A stretch of 64,000 nucleotides of DNA from Phymorhynchus buccinoides (lineage: Eukaryota > Mollusca > Gastropoda > Neogastropoda > Raphitomidae): NCBI GenBank assembly GCA_017654935.2, contig CM065697.1, positions 52,142,512 to 52,206,511 of the forward strand, written 5' to 3'. The notes beneath the pieces were generated by a model. That model saw only the letters and a program-made list of their open reading frames with translations. It made no database searches and was not told the origin of the DNA. Each line of letters starts with the position of its first letter. Position 1 is the stretch's first letter. A program made the position numbers and the translations under genes. This document shows positions 34,297-44,015 of this stretch, piece after piece.

Positions 34297-36357
34297 CACT
34301 ACCCACACTTGCCAGACGAACAGCTAACTGAACAGGTAATCTTAGTCAGGGTTACACCCACGTGCTATCACTCCGGTGGAAAACATTTGAAAATATCCCC
34401 AGCCAAGACCCTTCTGCTTCTACTAAAATTTAGAATGATATTGAGTTACTTAATGCTGTTCTCGTGTAAGTTAAAACTCATGGTCACAGTATTCTTACTA
34501 ACTTCAGATCGTTCTTCAAATGCCCATGAAACAGTACTACTATCCACTATCCACCACTTATGACCTCCCCCCTCCTCTATAGACATAAATAATGCAAACT
34601 TTGGTATGCACCGGAGCAGAGAGCCAAAAAATGCACAATTTCTGTTAAACCTCCCCTCCCCCAATTGTGTTGGATCCAACATCCCTCCCTCCTTTTTCCC
34701 ACTTGTGCCTTTTCATTCTGTAGCTTCCCCAGCTGACACGCCATCATTAAACATGACAGTCTTCCCATCTCGCCTTCTTCTCCTCCCCCTCTCCACTTTC
34801 CCCATGGAGTCTCTTTCATCCGTCCTTCTACCTGTGCCGACTTTTCCTCTCATCCTCTCCTCCTGCTCTAATCATGGCATTATCTTAGTAAGATCTCGAT
34901 TTTGCTAACATTCACCCCTTTCGTTCCATGCCTCTTCCATGCGTAACATCTTACCTTTAATTGGGGCAACAACCTTTATCGATCATAACCAGCCGAAAGC
35001 TCTCCCTGATTCCCAATTAAATCAAGTGGCCCGTTATCTGATAAGTTCGAAAAAGATTGAACTAGTTTAATTATATGCCTCCCCTCCTCTAAGTCCTCTA
35101 AGTGTTCCTCCTAACCCTAATCCTCCCCCAAAAGCCTGTAAATAGTCTCCCGCCATGGATCCCCTTCCATGCTCGTGAGCCCTACTCACACTTGCCCCAA
35201 TACGAACAACTATCAGGCATGTCAATAATCATTTTAGAGAACCAAAAAATAGAAAAAACATAACATAATTGCTACCCACACCATCTATCTTATACCCTGT
35301 CGCTAACTAGGACTCATGTCGAAGCATGAGATATATCCCCAAAAAACTTGATACAAGCCCAGGGTAATAAATATTATAGAAAGTAGCCTTGATTAGCTGA
35401 AGTGCACTCAATAAAGGAGACTCAATCCTTTTTGATTGCTAAAACATAGTGGAATGTGCTGTCAAATATTAATGTTTACTAAATTTGATTTGCTCTTTAG
35501 CTTATTATTTTCATGTGTAGGATCATGAGTGAAAACATTTAAATTGTTTTTAGAGGACAACTAACATACATAGTTTGTTTATGATCAACATGGAGTTGGA
35601 TAAAATTAGTTAATTATACCAGGTCTGCACTAACCAATATGAATTAAAAATATTCGCTTAGATAAAAACTTGAACGGCCAATTCTTATCTTTATCCCACT
35701 CGTAAAGAGCTGACGAGTTACAGAGAGGAGTAAAAATTCAAGTAATGATGTAACCCGGAACTGCGGTCAGAAAATGGATTAGGTAAAAATGGAGGCAATA
35801 CTGCCTCTCCCCTTACCCTCAAACAAATTTAACACCAAAAATCTTATACTTTAAAACTTCCACTCATACTAGTGAAAAGTTCCAGTACTCCAAGCTTAAT
35901 CCTTCCACAAACCACAGTATGGTTAATCCTTCAAAGGTTAAAATAATACCATCCAGAAATGGGCACAACCCCAATAAAAGAAAATAAACCTTAAAAGTTA
36001 TTTTCCTACGCTGCAGACCCCTCTACCAAGGAGTCCACAGGAAGAGAACCCAAACTAACAAAATTACTAGCCACACCCCAAGCCTCCCCCCCTTCCCTTT
36101 TCCCCAAGCCTCCCCCCCCCCTTTCCTTCGCCTTGGTCCCCTCTTTTATTTCCCAGAGCCTGCGATTTCAAAGCCCCCCTTAAACCTGGCAAACCAAACC
36201 GAGTCAAAGGGTACTGCCTCGAATCAATAGCTCTGAGACTGCCCATTCCCAAAAGAAAAGAAAACAAATCTCAACACAAGATGCAGGTGACCAGGTGGCT
36301 AGACCCCAGTTATATCTATGTCACCCTTAATCATAGTCCACTGATGTTAATAACACT

Positions 36358-36689
36358 CCACATGATCCTACACAGGTTCAAGAGCATGTCTAAGAATTTT
36401 TTTTATAATTCCACCATGGTAATAAATTATTATTTATTTATTTATTTTAAATTAATCTATTTGAGTTTGGAAACAAATCACAGTTCACAAAACAATGCAG
36501 CAAAAATAACGAAATTGAACATAATCCACATGATCCTACACAGGTTCAAGAGCATGTCTAAGAATTTTTTTTATAATTCCACCATGGTAATAAATTATTA
36601 TTTATTTATTTTAAATTAATCTATTTGAGTTTGGAAACAAATCACAGTTCACAAAACAATGCAGCAAAAATAACGAAATTGAACATAAT
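36358..36689 (+). repeat. 168-bp tandem duplication
   Basis: CCACATGATCCTACACAGGT starts at 36358 and 36526. Copies run to 36525 and 36689 and differ only by one TTTA unit in a (TTTA)n stretch, so the duplication is very recent. Confidence 0.95.
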
Positions 36690-37264
36690 CAAAAAAACAA
36701 AAACGAATGGGTCAACCTACTCACAGTTGACCCACCTTCCTTTTTCTCCCTACCAGTTCTCCACTGTTGTCTCACCAACACCTCTTCTTTCCCTGCACTG
36801 TTTTCATAGATCTTGAACTACCTGCAAACTTCTTTCTTCCATTAAAATCCCCATTTACTATTTAGCCTACAAAGTTAAAAGAACTCAATGCCAAAAAAGT
36901 TAGTAATTTTGTTTTATTGCAATTGAAAACGAGGTCGCCCTTGTAGTGCCAAAATCGCTACACTAACGCGCGAAAATCCTAAACGACCGTCTGCCCAAAA
37001 TATTTAGATCTAGACTAATTAAAATTGAATAAATTCTACAAACTTCCCATTCCTTAATTTACCCAAATCTTCTCTATATTAAATTATTCTAAACAAACTA
37101 CGTTTTCAATATTTTAGCAACCTCTTACTCAAAACAACTTTCAATTACGATCGAAAATAATTATGTTGAACTTGAAGCTGCTTGATGAAGCAGACGTTAA
37201 TTTTTCTAGAGCCACCCTACTCAACTACACCCGCATACGATATTATTTTGTCGGCGACGCCATT

Positions 37265-37522
37265 TGAAGTATTTCCTACTTCAGCTACCTCCCCCCACCC
37301 CCCCTCAGCCCTACTTTACTCGACTACATCGGGGACTTACTCTTTAGACCTCCGTCGTCGTGGCCTGGTATGGAGCGTCCTCTCTCTCGCACCCCAGCCG
37401 ATCGTCTCCCATGGCGTCAGCGTCTCCCCCAAGCCTCCTTCCCGCCTCTCATCCTTTCTCGCGTCATCCTATCGACCTGCCCCCTATCTTACTAATTACA
37501 TCTTACTTTGACCCTTACCACA
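37265..37522 (-). repeat. 5' LTR
   Basis: Sense-strand ends are TGTGGTAAGG and GGAAATACTTCA. It is one substitution different from the other LTR (TTTCCTACTTC here, TTTCCCACTTC at 26893, plus strand). Confidence 0.93.
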
Positions 37523-37526
37523 CTTG

Positions 37527-38640
37527 TAGGCCTAAGCTTACAATATTTTACTTCATTCGACCAGCGGCATCAGAAAATGACATTCGTTTGTTTCGATACT
37601 TAAAATGTAAGTGTTTAAATTTTAATGTTGCACATGTGTGGTTTTGAAACTTCCTAAAAAATCTAGAGCGATGAAAGTTCGATTGTTTTTTGTTCGATTT
37701 ATGCACGGACGACTGACGTATTGATGATCAATACGTCAGTTTGATGACGATTACACTAATAAATACGTCAATGCACGAGACGAGCGCATGGTAAGGTGGC
37801 GCCGGAAAGCTGAAATAAGTTTTCTTCGACTGAAATATTTTTTTATGCAAAAACAAATATTGAAGAGCTTCTTTTCTCAAAAAAGCTACATTATAGTTTC
37901 TACAGACAATACACTATCTGTGAATACTGTTTTTCTAAAAAAAATAGTGGAGTTTTGTTCAGCTTTCAATCATCTTGATTGTTGGAAGAAATATGTCACA
38001 CATTTCTGTATTTGAGTCATGATTGAAAAATAGACCAATCGTCCAATGTTTCAACAAAATCGTACCTATTTAAAAAAAATATTGACAAAAAACGCATGTC
38101 TACTCCAATGTAGGTATTTTTCTTTCATTTTATTAGTACAACTGAGAATTACGTAAGTTTTTTTTCTTTATTGTCGTACCTACAGAAGTCAAAGGTGAAG
38201 GAGTGACAGCGAACAGTCCACTTCGGGAGTACACACAAGGAGAGACATCGCGCTCACCTTGGCTTGCACGGCCTACCTGTCCGACAAAGTTGACAAAAGG
38301 GGCGTTTTGCACGAGCGTAGGAGAGTTGAAGGGGTGGAAAAATGGCGGGGTAGGACAGTTCCAAACACCCAAGTACGATGAAATAAAAATGGAAAACACA
38401 TTAAATCGGAACCACACAGGATAAAAACAAATACAACAATTGCGCAAACGAGTCCATCATACACCACTCTGCAAACTTTCAAACCACAATATTCCGTAGA
38501 GACGACACTAGAACACACACACACACACACAAATCTTTACTTACAGAATCTTCTTGTCAACTGCACGCCATATCGAAGCGAAACATTGTGTCATTTAATC
38601 TGACGTAAAAACATGGATGACGTCATTTAAAACTAGGAAG
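37527..38640. other. No gene recognised; CpG-richer patch at 38190-38330
   Basis: A minus-strand frame at 38133-38447 spans a patch with a consensus-like donor (AAG/GTGAGC near 38262), but I recognise no domain. The rest is AT-rich. Confidence 0.35.
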
Positions 38641-38649
38641 AAGAAGGAT

Positions 38650-38728
38650 GGAGAGAGAGAGAGAACACTGAACACTGAAATTGTTTATTGTACTTTGGCC
38701 ATGGGCCCTTATGCAAACAAAGTGGGGT

Positions 38729-38800
<72 letters not shown>

Positions 38801-39098
38801 AGTTATAAATCTATAATAGCATTACTACATTCGAAATATTCAAAACCCATTTTGAACAAAGTATTATATGCCATTCTAGTTCGTTGTATTAGGGAGGAAA
38901 TCAGGGGTTTCCATCAATTACACTTTTCCTCAATTCCATGGCATGAAAGACGAACTTGGCAACATTTCTATTATTTTCTTCACTCTGTGACCGAGCTAGT
39001 TTCTTAAAATCCATGTAAACACAATCTTTAAGGAATTTCCCCCAAACATCTCTGTACAATGGGCACTTAAACAACACATGCTCTTCAGATACGCATCC
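38650..39098 (-). pseudogene. 3' fragment of another LINE
   Basis: The minus frame reads SEEHVLFKCPLYRDVWGKFL and ends FVFHAMELRKSVIDGNP with a stop at 38901. The E-x2-H-x4-C knuckle and FHAMELRK close are typical of LINE ORF2 C-termini. Its 3' UTR is split by the 71-G run and contains AATAAA. The tail repeats TTCAGTG before running into TC repeats (38650-38672). Confidence 0.65.
38729..38799 (+). repeat. Uninterrupted run of 71 G
   Basis: Bases 38729-38799 are all G. The run lies inside the 3' UTR of the LINE fragment at 38650-39098. The true length is uncertain because such runs are hard to sequence. Confidence 0.95.
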
Positions 39099-39123
39099 CA
39101 CAAACACAAGCACATAAACATAA

Positions 39124-39546
39124 ACACATCCCACAAACACACAAACAGAATCACATCCCACAAACACAAGCACACAAACAGAATCACATCCCATTGAACA
39201 GCACGGCATTGCTAATCAAACAGACCCGCTGTGCTTTAGTCAATCTGTGGATTATAACGTGTCCAAAAAGGATATCAGCGTGGACACAGCTTCCAAAGTG
39301 GAGTATTGTGCTTCTGTGAATGACACCTCCGTGAATACAGTCACAGGCAGGGAGTATTGTGTTCCTGGGAGGGATAGCAGGGTGGATGCAGGTGCACATG
39401 GTGACTACGCTAGGTCCTGTGTCACAGGCAGCGAGTATTGTGTTCCTGGGAGGGATAGCAGGGTGGATGCTGGTGCAGATGGTGAATACGCCAAGTCTTC
39501 TCAGCTAAGGAGATACACGCCATTTACTTCCCACAATGACAAATGA
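39124..39546 (+). CDS. Hypothetical repetitive open frame, 140 codons
   Basis: An uninterrupted plus frame runs from just after a TAA at 39121 to TGA at 39544. There is no ATG near its start; the first usable codon is GTG 39247. It holds two imperfect HPTNTxTQTES units, then an 81-bp direct repeat (39340 and 39421) that encodes twice a 27-residue block containing EYCVPGRDSRVDAGA. An older third copy precedes it (VEYCASVNDTSVNT). All repeats keep the frame. No family is recognised. It could be a fragment of a repetitive secreted or surface protein, or fortuitous; the missing start argues for a fragment. Confidence 0.3.
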   Translation, partial: THPTNTQTESHPTNTSTQTESHPIEQHGIANQTDPLCFSQSVDYNVSKKDISVDTASKVEYCASVNDTSVNTVTGREYCVPGRDSRVDAGAHGDYARSCVTGSEYCVPGRDSRVDAGADGEYAKSSQLRRYTPFTSHNDK

Positions 39547-40084
39547 TTAAGATTTTTGTCATAGAATCTACACATACTCCTAAGGTCAAAAGTGAAGAAA
39601 AAAACTGGGGTCACCGTACTACTTTTCTTGTAATTCATGGTCCAAATGTGGGGGGTTGGGCAATTTTTTTAATAGTAAAATCAGGTCTACTGAAAACTGG
39701 ATTTATTTCATACACTAAAGTGACTTACAACTTTCAATAAAAATTTGCCTAATACTGCAACCTATTTCGTATTAGAATATATGTCAAAGTTTAAAATAAT
39801 TCAATTTAGTCAATAGGAAATTTTGGAAAATTGTTGTTGTACTGACAAAAAATTCCCTAAATGTTATTGTTCAAATGCCTGTAGAAAAAACCTCAACGAT
39901 AAAATAATTCTAGTTTCTTAGTAATAGATGAAATAATCTGTACTCTGCATAATAAAGACAAAAACACAGTAGGCCCTATGTCTCCGTGCTTGTTACTGAA
40001 CTCCATACACTTTTTCAACCCCACCACTATTTTCGCACGGGACTCATGCCAAGAGTTATATCCCTTAATACTTGTTTTGTTGAC

Positions 40085-40170
40085 AGTTTTATTCAATTCA
40101 ATTCAACAATTTTATTGTCTCCAAACAATTGAAGAAATTTGTTTCTCGGCATGCACATAAACATGAGGAC
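40085..40170 (-). repeat. LINE-like 3' end
   Basis: On the minus strand GGAGACAATAAAATTGTTGAA is followed by tandem TTGAA copies: a polyadenylation-type signal plus a short tandem tail, as at other LINE ends here. Confidence 0.55.
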
Positions 40171-40579
40171 AAAATAAGACATTGTTATAATCTAACAGAA
40201 GAGACATTTGTAAAATAACATAAAAGCACGTGTAAATGACATAAAACATAGTTATCAAACACACACACACATAATCACACGCGCACGCACACACACCTCT
40301 AAAAAGTACACTGAGCATCCAATGATCGATCCCCTTTAGATGCTGCAAGTAATATTCACAGATAATAATGACATCACAGTAATAATGATAACATGTACCC
40401 CATAAAACAATAACAATTAACAATATCACAAACCAGTATGGCTATCACTTGAGTATGCACACCCACCCACCCACCAGTCCCCTCCCCGACCCCACTCACA
40501 CACATACACACAGAACATATAAGATCCCCCTAAGCTAAAATAACAGACTATAGAGATAGAAATGAAACCAATAACATCA

Positions 40580-40581
40580 CT

Positions 40582-40623
<42 letters not shown>

Positions 40624-40756
40624 GCAAAATATTGCCATGCACTCACAGTCACAAACACACCCCCCCACACACTTACCCCCCCCCCCCCAACATACACCCC
40701 CCACCCACACTCACACACACACACATGCACACACACACACACACTCACACACACAC

Positions 40757-40787
<31 letters not shown>

Positions 40788-40800
40788 ACTCTCCAAAATG
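40580..40800. repeat. (AAT)n, C and CA runs
   Basis: (AAT)n at 40588-40622, C runs at 40676-40688 and 40757-40773, CA blocks between. Confidence 0.9.
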
Positions 40801-41552
40801 GGGCCCAACACATTATGTAACTAAAAAATAATGTATAAGTAAACAAGGCATATTCTATAAAAAGCAAAGCAAATGTTGCAACACTTAACCTTCAGATGCA
40901 CATGTATGCATACCCACCTAACCACCCACCCACCCCACACACCCACCCACACCCACACACACACACACACACACTAAACCAGCATGATTAAAATAAACAA
41001 AGCATAAAAATAGTACATCATAGTAAAAATAGTTGCAACATAACTAAAATATTGTATGTGAGAGCAAATAGAATAATAAAAGATTAAATCATCAAGCCCC
41101 CCCCCCCCACCCCCCCCACCCCCACACCTTGACCAACAAGATTAAAGTAAACATACAATAGTACATAATAGGTAAAATAAATATTAACAACACTAAGCAT
41201 TGTATGTAATGATAAATAGTCAGGATAATTAAGAATGAAATCTTCCAAGCCCCCCCCCCCCCTCCCCCCACACACACACCAAGACCAACATGGATAAAAG
41301 TAAACAAAGCTTAGACATAATACATAATAAATAAAATACTAACAACACTAAATATTGTATGTAAAAGCAAATAGTAATGATAACAAGAATGAAAGCTTCA
41401 ACCCCCACCCCCCAACACACATATACACACCTACCCCAGCCCCAGCCCTCCACAACACACTTGCATGAGCACACTCTGCAGTAAAAAAAAAACAACCCAC
41501 ACACACACACAAAAACAACATAAAATACATAGAAGCAAGGGATAAGACATAG
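40800..41552. repeat. Tandem units of about 150 bp with C/CA spacers
   Basis: Units near 40810, 40980, 41130 and 41283 share AACACTAA-ATATTGTATGTAA, AAGTAAACAAAGC-type and AATGAAA-CTTC-AAGC segments. Each ends in a poly-C plus CA run. Another piece follows the LINE at about 43085, so the LINE inserted into this array. Confidence 0.7.
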
Positions 41553-42722
41553 TATAAATTTGACGATAAACTTGCTTCCCTTGTAACCCTGCTGGATTTG
41601 AGCGCCGCCTTTGATACGCTTGACCACTCCATTCTCATTGAGAGGCTTAGAGTCACATTTGGTATTGATGGGGTGGTTCTCAGCTGGTTCGAAAACTACA
41701 TTAAGGAAAGAAACCAAGCCGTTATGGTTGGCGGTGTTAAATCCTCTCTCTCTCCTCTGCTGTATGGTGTACCCCAGGGGTCTGTGCTGGGGCCAGTTCT
41801 TTTTACACTTTATTCTCAGCCCTTATCTGATGTTATATCTGAACACAAATGTAACTTTCACAAATATGCAGATGATACAGAGCTGTCCAGGAGTGGCACT
41901 CCTGATGAGTTTCAGTCGGTTAAATCAGAGGTTTCTGAGTGTGTCAGCAGTGTTCAGGGGTGGATGACCAGTAACAAGCTGAAACTGAACAGTGAAAAGA
42001 CCGAGGTGATGCCTGTTGGCACTTCCTCTTCCCTGAAGAAAGTTAAAACAGATTCCATCAATATTGTTGGATCTGAATTGCCATTTCGGAAGACTGTTAA
42101 GTACCTCGGTGTCTCCCTCGATCAAACCATGTCGATGCAGGAGCAAATATCTAGTGTTTGTCGTGCATCTTTCTTAGAGCTAAGGCGTATCGCCTCCATC
42201 AGACCCTTCCTGTCCAGAGATGCTGCTGTTAGACTGATTTCTGCCTTCGTGTTGTCCAGATTGGACTACTGTAATTCGATGTATGCTGGGCTTCCAGCAG
42301 AACAGATTTCGCGCTTACAGAGAGTGCAGAACAGTGCTGCTCGGCTTGTGCTTGGCAAAAGAAAGCGTGATCACATCACACCTCTTTTGGCTGAGCTCCA
42401 CTGGCTTCCTGTCAAATTCCGCTGGCAGTTCAAGATGGCTACTCTCGCTTTTCGTCACTTTGACAAAACTCTTCCTCAGTACCTCTCTTCTTCTCTCTGC
42501 ACCTACCAAAGCTCTCGTACTCTTCGTTCTTCTTCGCAGAAACTTCTTAAAGTTCCTAAGCGGTCCTTGAAATCTTCGGGTGAGAGGGCGTTTAGTTTTG
42601 TTGCACCAAACGTTTGGAATTCTCTCCCTGACCATACCCGTAACCAGTCCACTCTTCCTTCCTTCAAGTCCCAACTAAAGACCCACTTCTTCAGGAAAGC
42701 TTTCTCTCTGCAAAGTCTATGA
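41553..42722 (+). CDS. Reverse transcriptase, C-terminal half of LINE ORF2, intact frame
   Basis: A single open frame of about 389 codons enters at the truncation point and stops at 42720-42722. Motifs in order: SLVTLLDLSAAFDTLDHSIL (fingers/palm), YGVPQGSVLGPVLF, NFHKYADDTELS with the catalytic YADD, SNKLKLNSEKTEV, VKYLGVSLD, LSRLDYCNSMYAGLP, LQRVQNSAARLV, HITPLLAELHWLPV and a KTHFFRKAF close. There is no endonuclease because of 5' truncation, and no native start codon. Reverse transcription at a nicked target is the family role; this copy cannot act alone. It has no frameshift, unlike the related 10726-12413 copy. Confidence 0.92.
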   Translation, partial: YKFDDKLASLVTLLDLSAAFDTLDHSILIERLRVTFGIDGVVLSWFENYIKERNQAVMVGGVKSSLSPLLYGVPQGSVLGPVLFTLYSQPLSDVISEHKCNFHKYADDTELSRSGTPDEFQSVKSEVSECVSSVQGWMTSNKLKLNSEKTEVMPVGTSSSLKKVKTDSINIVGSELPFRKTVKYLGVSLDQTMSMQEQISSVCRASFLELRRIASIRPFLSRDAAVRLISAFVLSRLDYCNSMYAGLPAEQISRLQRVQNSAARLVLGKRKRDHITPLLAELHWLPVKFRWQFKMATLAFRHFDKTLPQYLSSSLCTYQSSRTLRSSSQKLLKVPKRSLKSSGERAFSFVAPNVWNSLPDHTRNQSTLPSFKSQLKTHFFRKAFSLQSL

Positions 42723-43087
42723 TCCTTTCCCCACTCTTGTCTTCCAGCTCATTGAAGACGTTGGGTATGAGGTTAACGCGTGCGCGTGTGTGTGTATGGG
42801 GTGGGGGTGGGGAGTAGGGGGGCAGGGGTGGGGATGGGTGGGGTGGGGGGGAGTGGGGGGATGGTTGGTGTGGTGGTGTTGAAGGGAGGTGGGTGTTAGT
42901 GTGTTGTGTTATGATTATATGCAATGCATTCTCTAATATGTATTCATTTTCATAGAGATGTACGGTGAGGATGCGTGGGCCAGTTTGTTAGAAATGTCTG
43001 TACGAATGGTGAGTGAAAAGCGCATTGAGTTGCTTTGCAAGATTATGCGCTATATAAGCATTATTAATTATTATTATTATTATTATA
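41553..43087 (+). mobile_element. Young 5'-truncated CR1/L2-type LINE
   Basis: Begins inside the RT domain and is complete to its 3' end. The UTR (42723-43087) has a G-rich block and closes with GCGCATTGAG ... ATGCGCTATATAAGC, then (ATT)n. It is inserted in the 150-bp tandem array. Confidence 0.88.
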
Positions 43088-43249
43088 AAAAATAATGCAA
43101 AGCAAAGTGGCAAGTACAAAAAGCTAAGCAATCACCCCCACCCTTATCAGCCACACAGGCACACATCCACATCCACATAGTTATACAAACATACACAGGC
43201 ACATACACACAACATGTGTACATGTACCCTCCCTCTCTCTTTCTTTCTA

Positions 43250-43254
<5 letters not shown>

Positions 43255-43302
<48 letters not shown>

Positions 43303-43351
43303 CACTCACTCACTCGCTCACTCACACACACACACATACACACTCACACAC

Positions 43352-43386
<35 letters not shown>
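43255..43386. repeat. CA microsatellite ending in a C run
   Basis: (CA)n with CT interruptions, then 35 consecutive C (43353-43387). Confidence 0.95.
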
Positions 43387-43387
<1 letters not shown>

Positions 43388-43630
43388 AGTCGAATACGCT
43401 TAAGTCGACGTGCCAGCGGCAATTGATGGATTGCGTCGAGTTACGCATAAGTCGACGTATCCGTCAGTCGGATATCTCGACTTCACAGACGTTTTCCCCC
43501 CAAAAATGTCGACTTATCCGTCAGTCGGATATCTCGACTTTATAGACGTTTTCAGAAAAAAATGTCGACTTATCCGTCAGTTGGATATCTCGACTTCACA
43601 GACACTTTCAGAAGATAATGTTGACTTATA
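43387..43630 (+). repeat. GTCGAC-rich terminal repeat with internal tandem units
   Basis: Starts CAGTCGAATACGCTTAAGTC directly after the C run. GTCGACTTATCCGTCAGTCG-type units begin near 43448, 43508 and 43564, each followed by GGATATCTCGACTT. Similar sequence in the other orientation is at 52345-52536. This looks like one end of a Tigger/pogo-like element; its partner end is not established. Confidence 0.6.
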
Positions 43631-43634
43631 CTTT

Positions 43635-43721
43635 TTGTGTGTGTGTGTGTGTGTGTTAGTGCGTGCGTGCGCGCGCGCGTGTGTGTGTGTACGGGGTAGG
43701 TAGGTAGGTGTTTTTATACCA

Positions 43722-43788
<67 letters not shown>

Positions 43789-43900
43789 CAGAACAAAAAA
43801 AGAATGAAAACTAACAAGAAAGAATGTAGACTATTCCCAATATTTCGGCTTTTGGCCTTGGACGCTTTATATATATATATATATATATATATGATAAAGC
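43635..43900. repeat. GT/GC and AT microsatellites
   Basis: (GT)n with GC at 43638-43690; (AT)n at 43724-43786 and 43869-43892, separated by about 80 bp with no gene. Confidence 0.9.
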
Positions 43901-44015
43901 GAAACACAAAACTACAAGCCTTTTTTATGAAGCGCACGGACAAGACGAATGGATGGATAGGTTAAATTACAAGACTTAGTAAATCCTACAAAAATACTTT
44001 ATTATTGTTATTTTT

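Larger units (their letters stand above)
31658..37264 (-). other. Long non-coding leader of the LTR element
   Basis: The 5.6 kb between 5' LTR and gag has no significant open frame. It contains a 229-bp direct repeat, 23-bp repeats at 34228-34296, a 168-bp tandem duplication and C runs at 32581-32597 and 36113-36120. At about 32024-32070 AAAACAAGAGGCAAAGCCTG resembles the start of 61895-61940. AAAGGTCAAGGTCACA lies at about 32611. Confidence 0.7.
26893..37522 (-). mobile_element. Complete LTR retrotransposon, non-autonomous (gag-protease only)
   Basis: Two 258-bp LTRs (26893-27150 and 37265-37522) differ by a single base seen by eye and carry TG...CA ends. A 4-bp target duplication CTTG flanks the element (26889-26892, 37523-37526). 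In element sense (minus), a primer-binding-like TGGCGTCGCCGACA begins 2 nt after the 5' LTR (37262-37249), and a polypurine tract AAACGGGGGAGAG (27163-27151) abuts the 3' LTR. Gag and protease are at 29028-31657. No reverse transcriptase, RNase H or integrase motif is found in the 10.6 kb. The size of the target duplication and the gag-protease type fit a Ty3-like element. A LINE fragment sits inside at 27205-27850. Confidence 0.92.
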
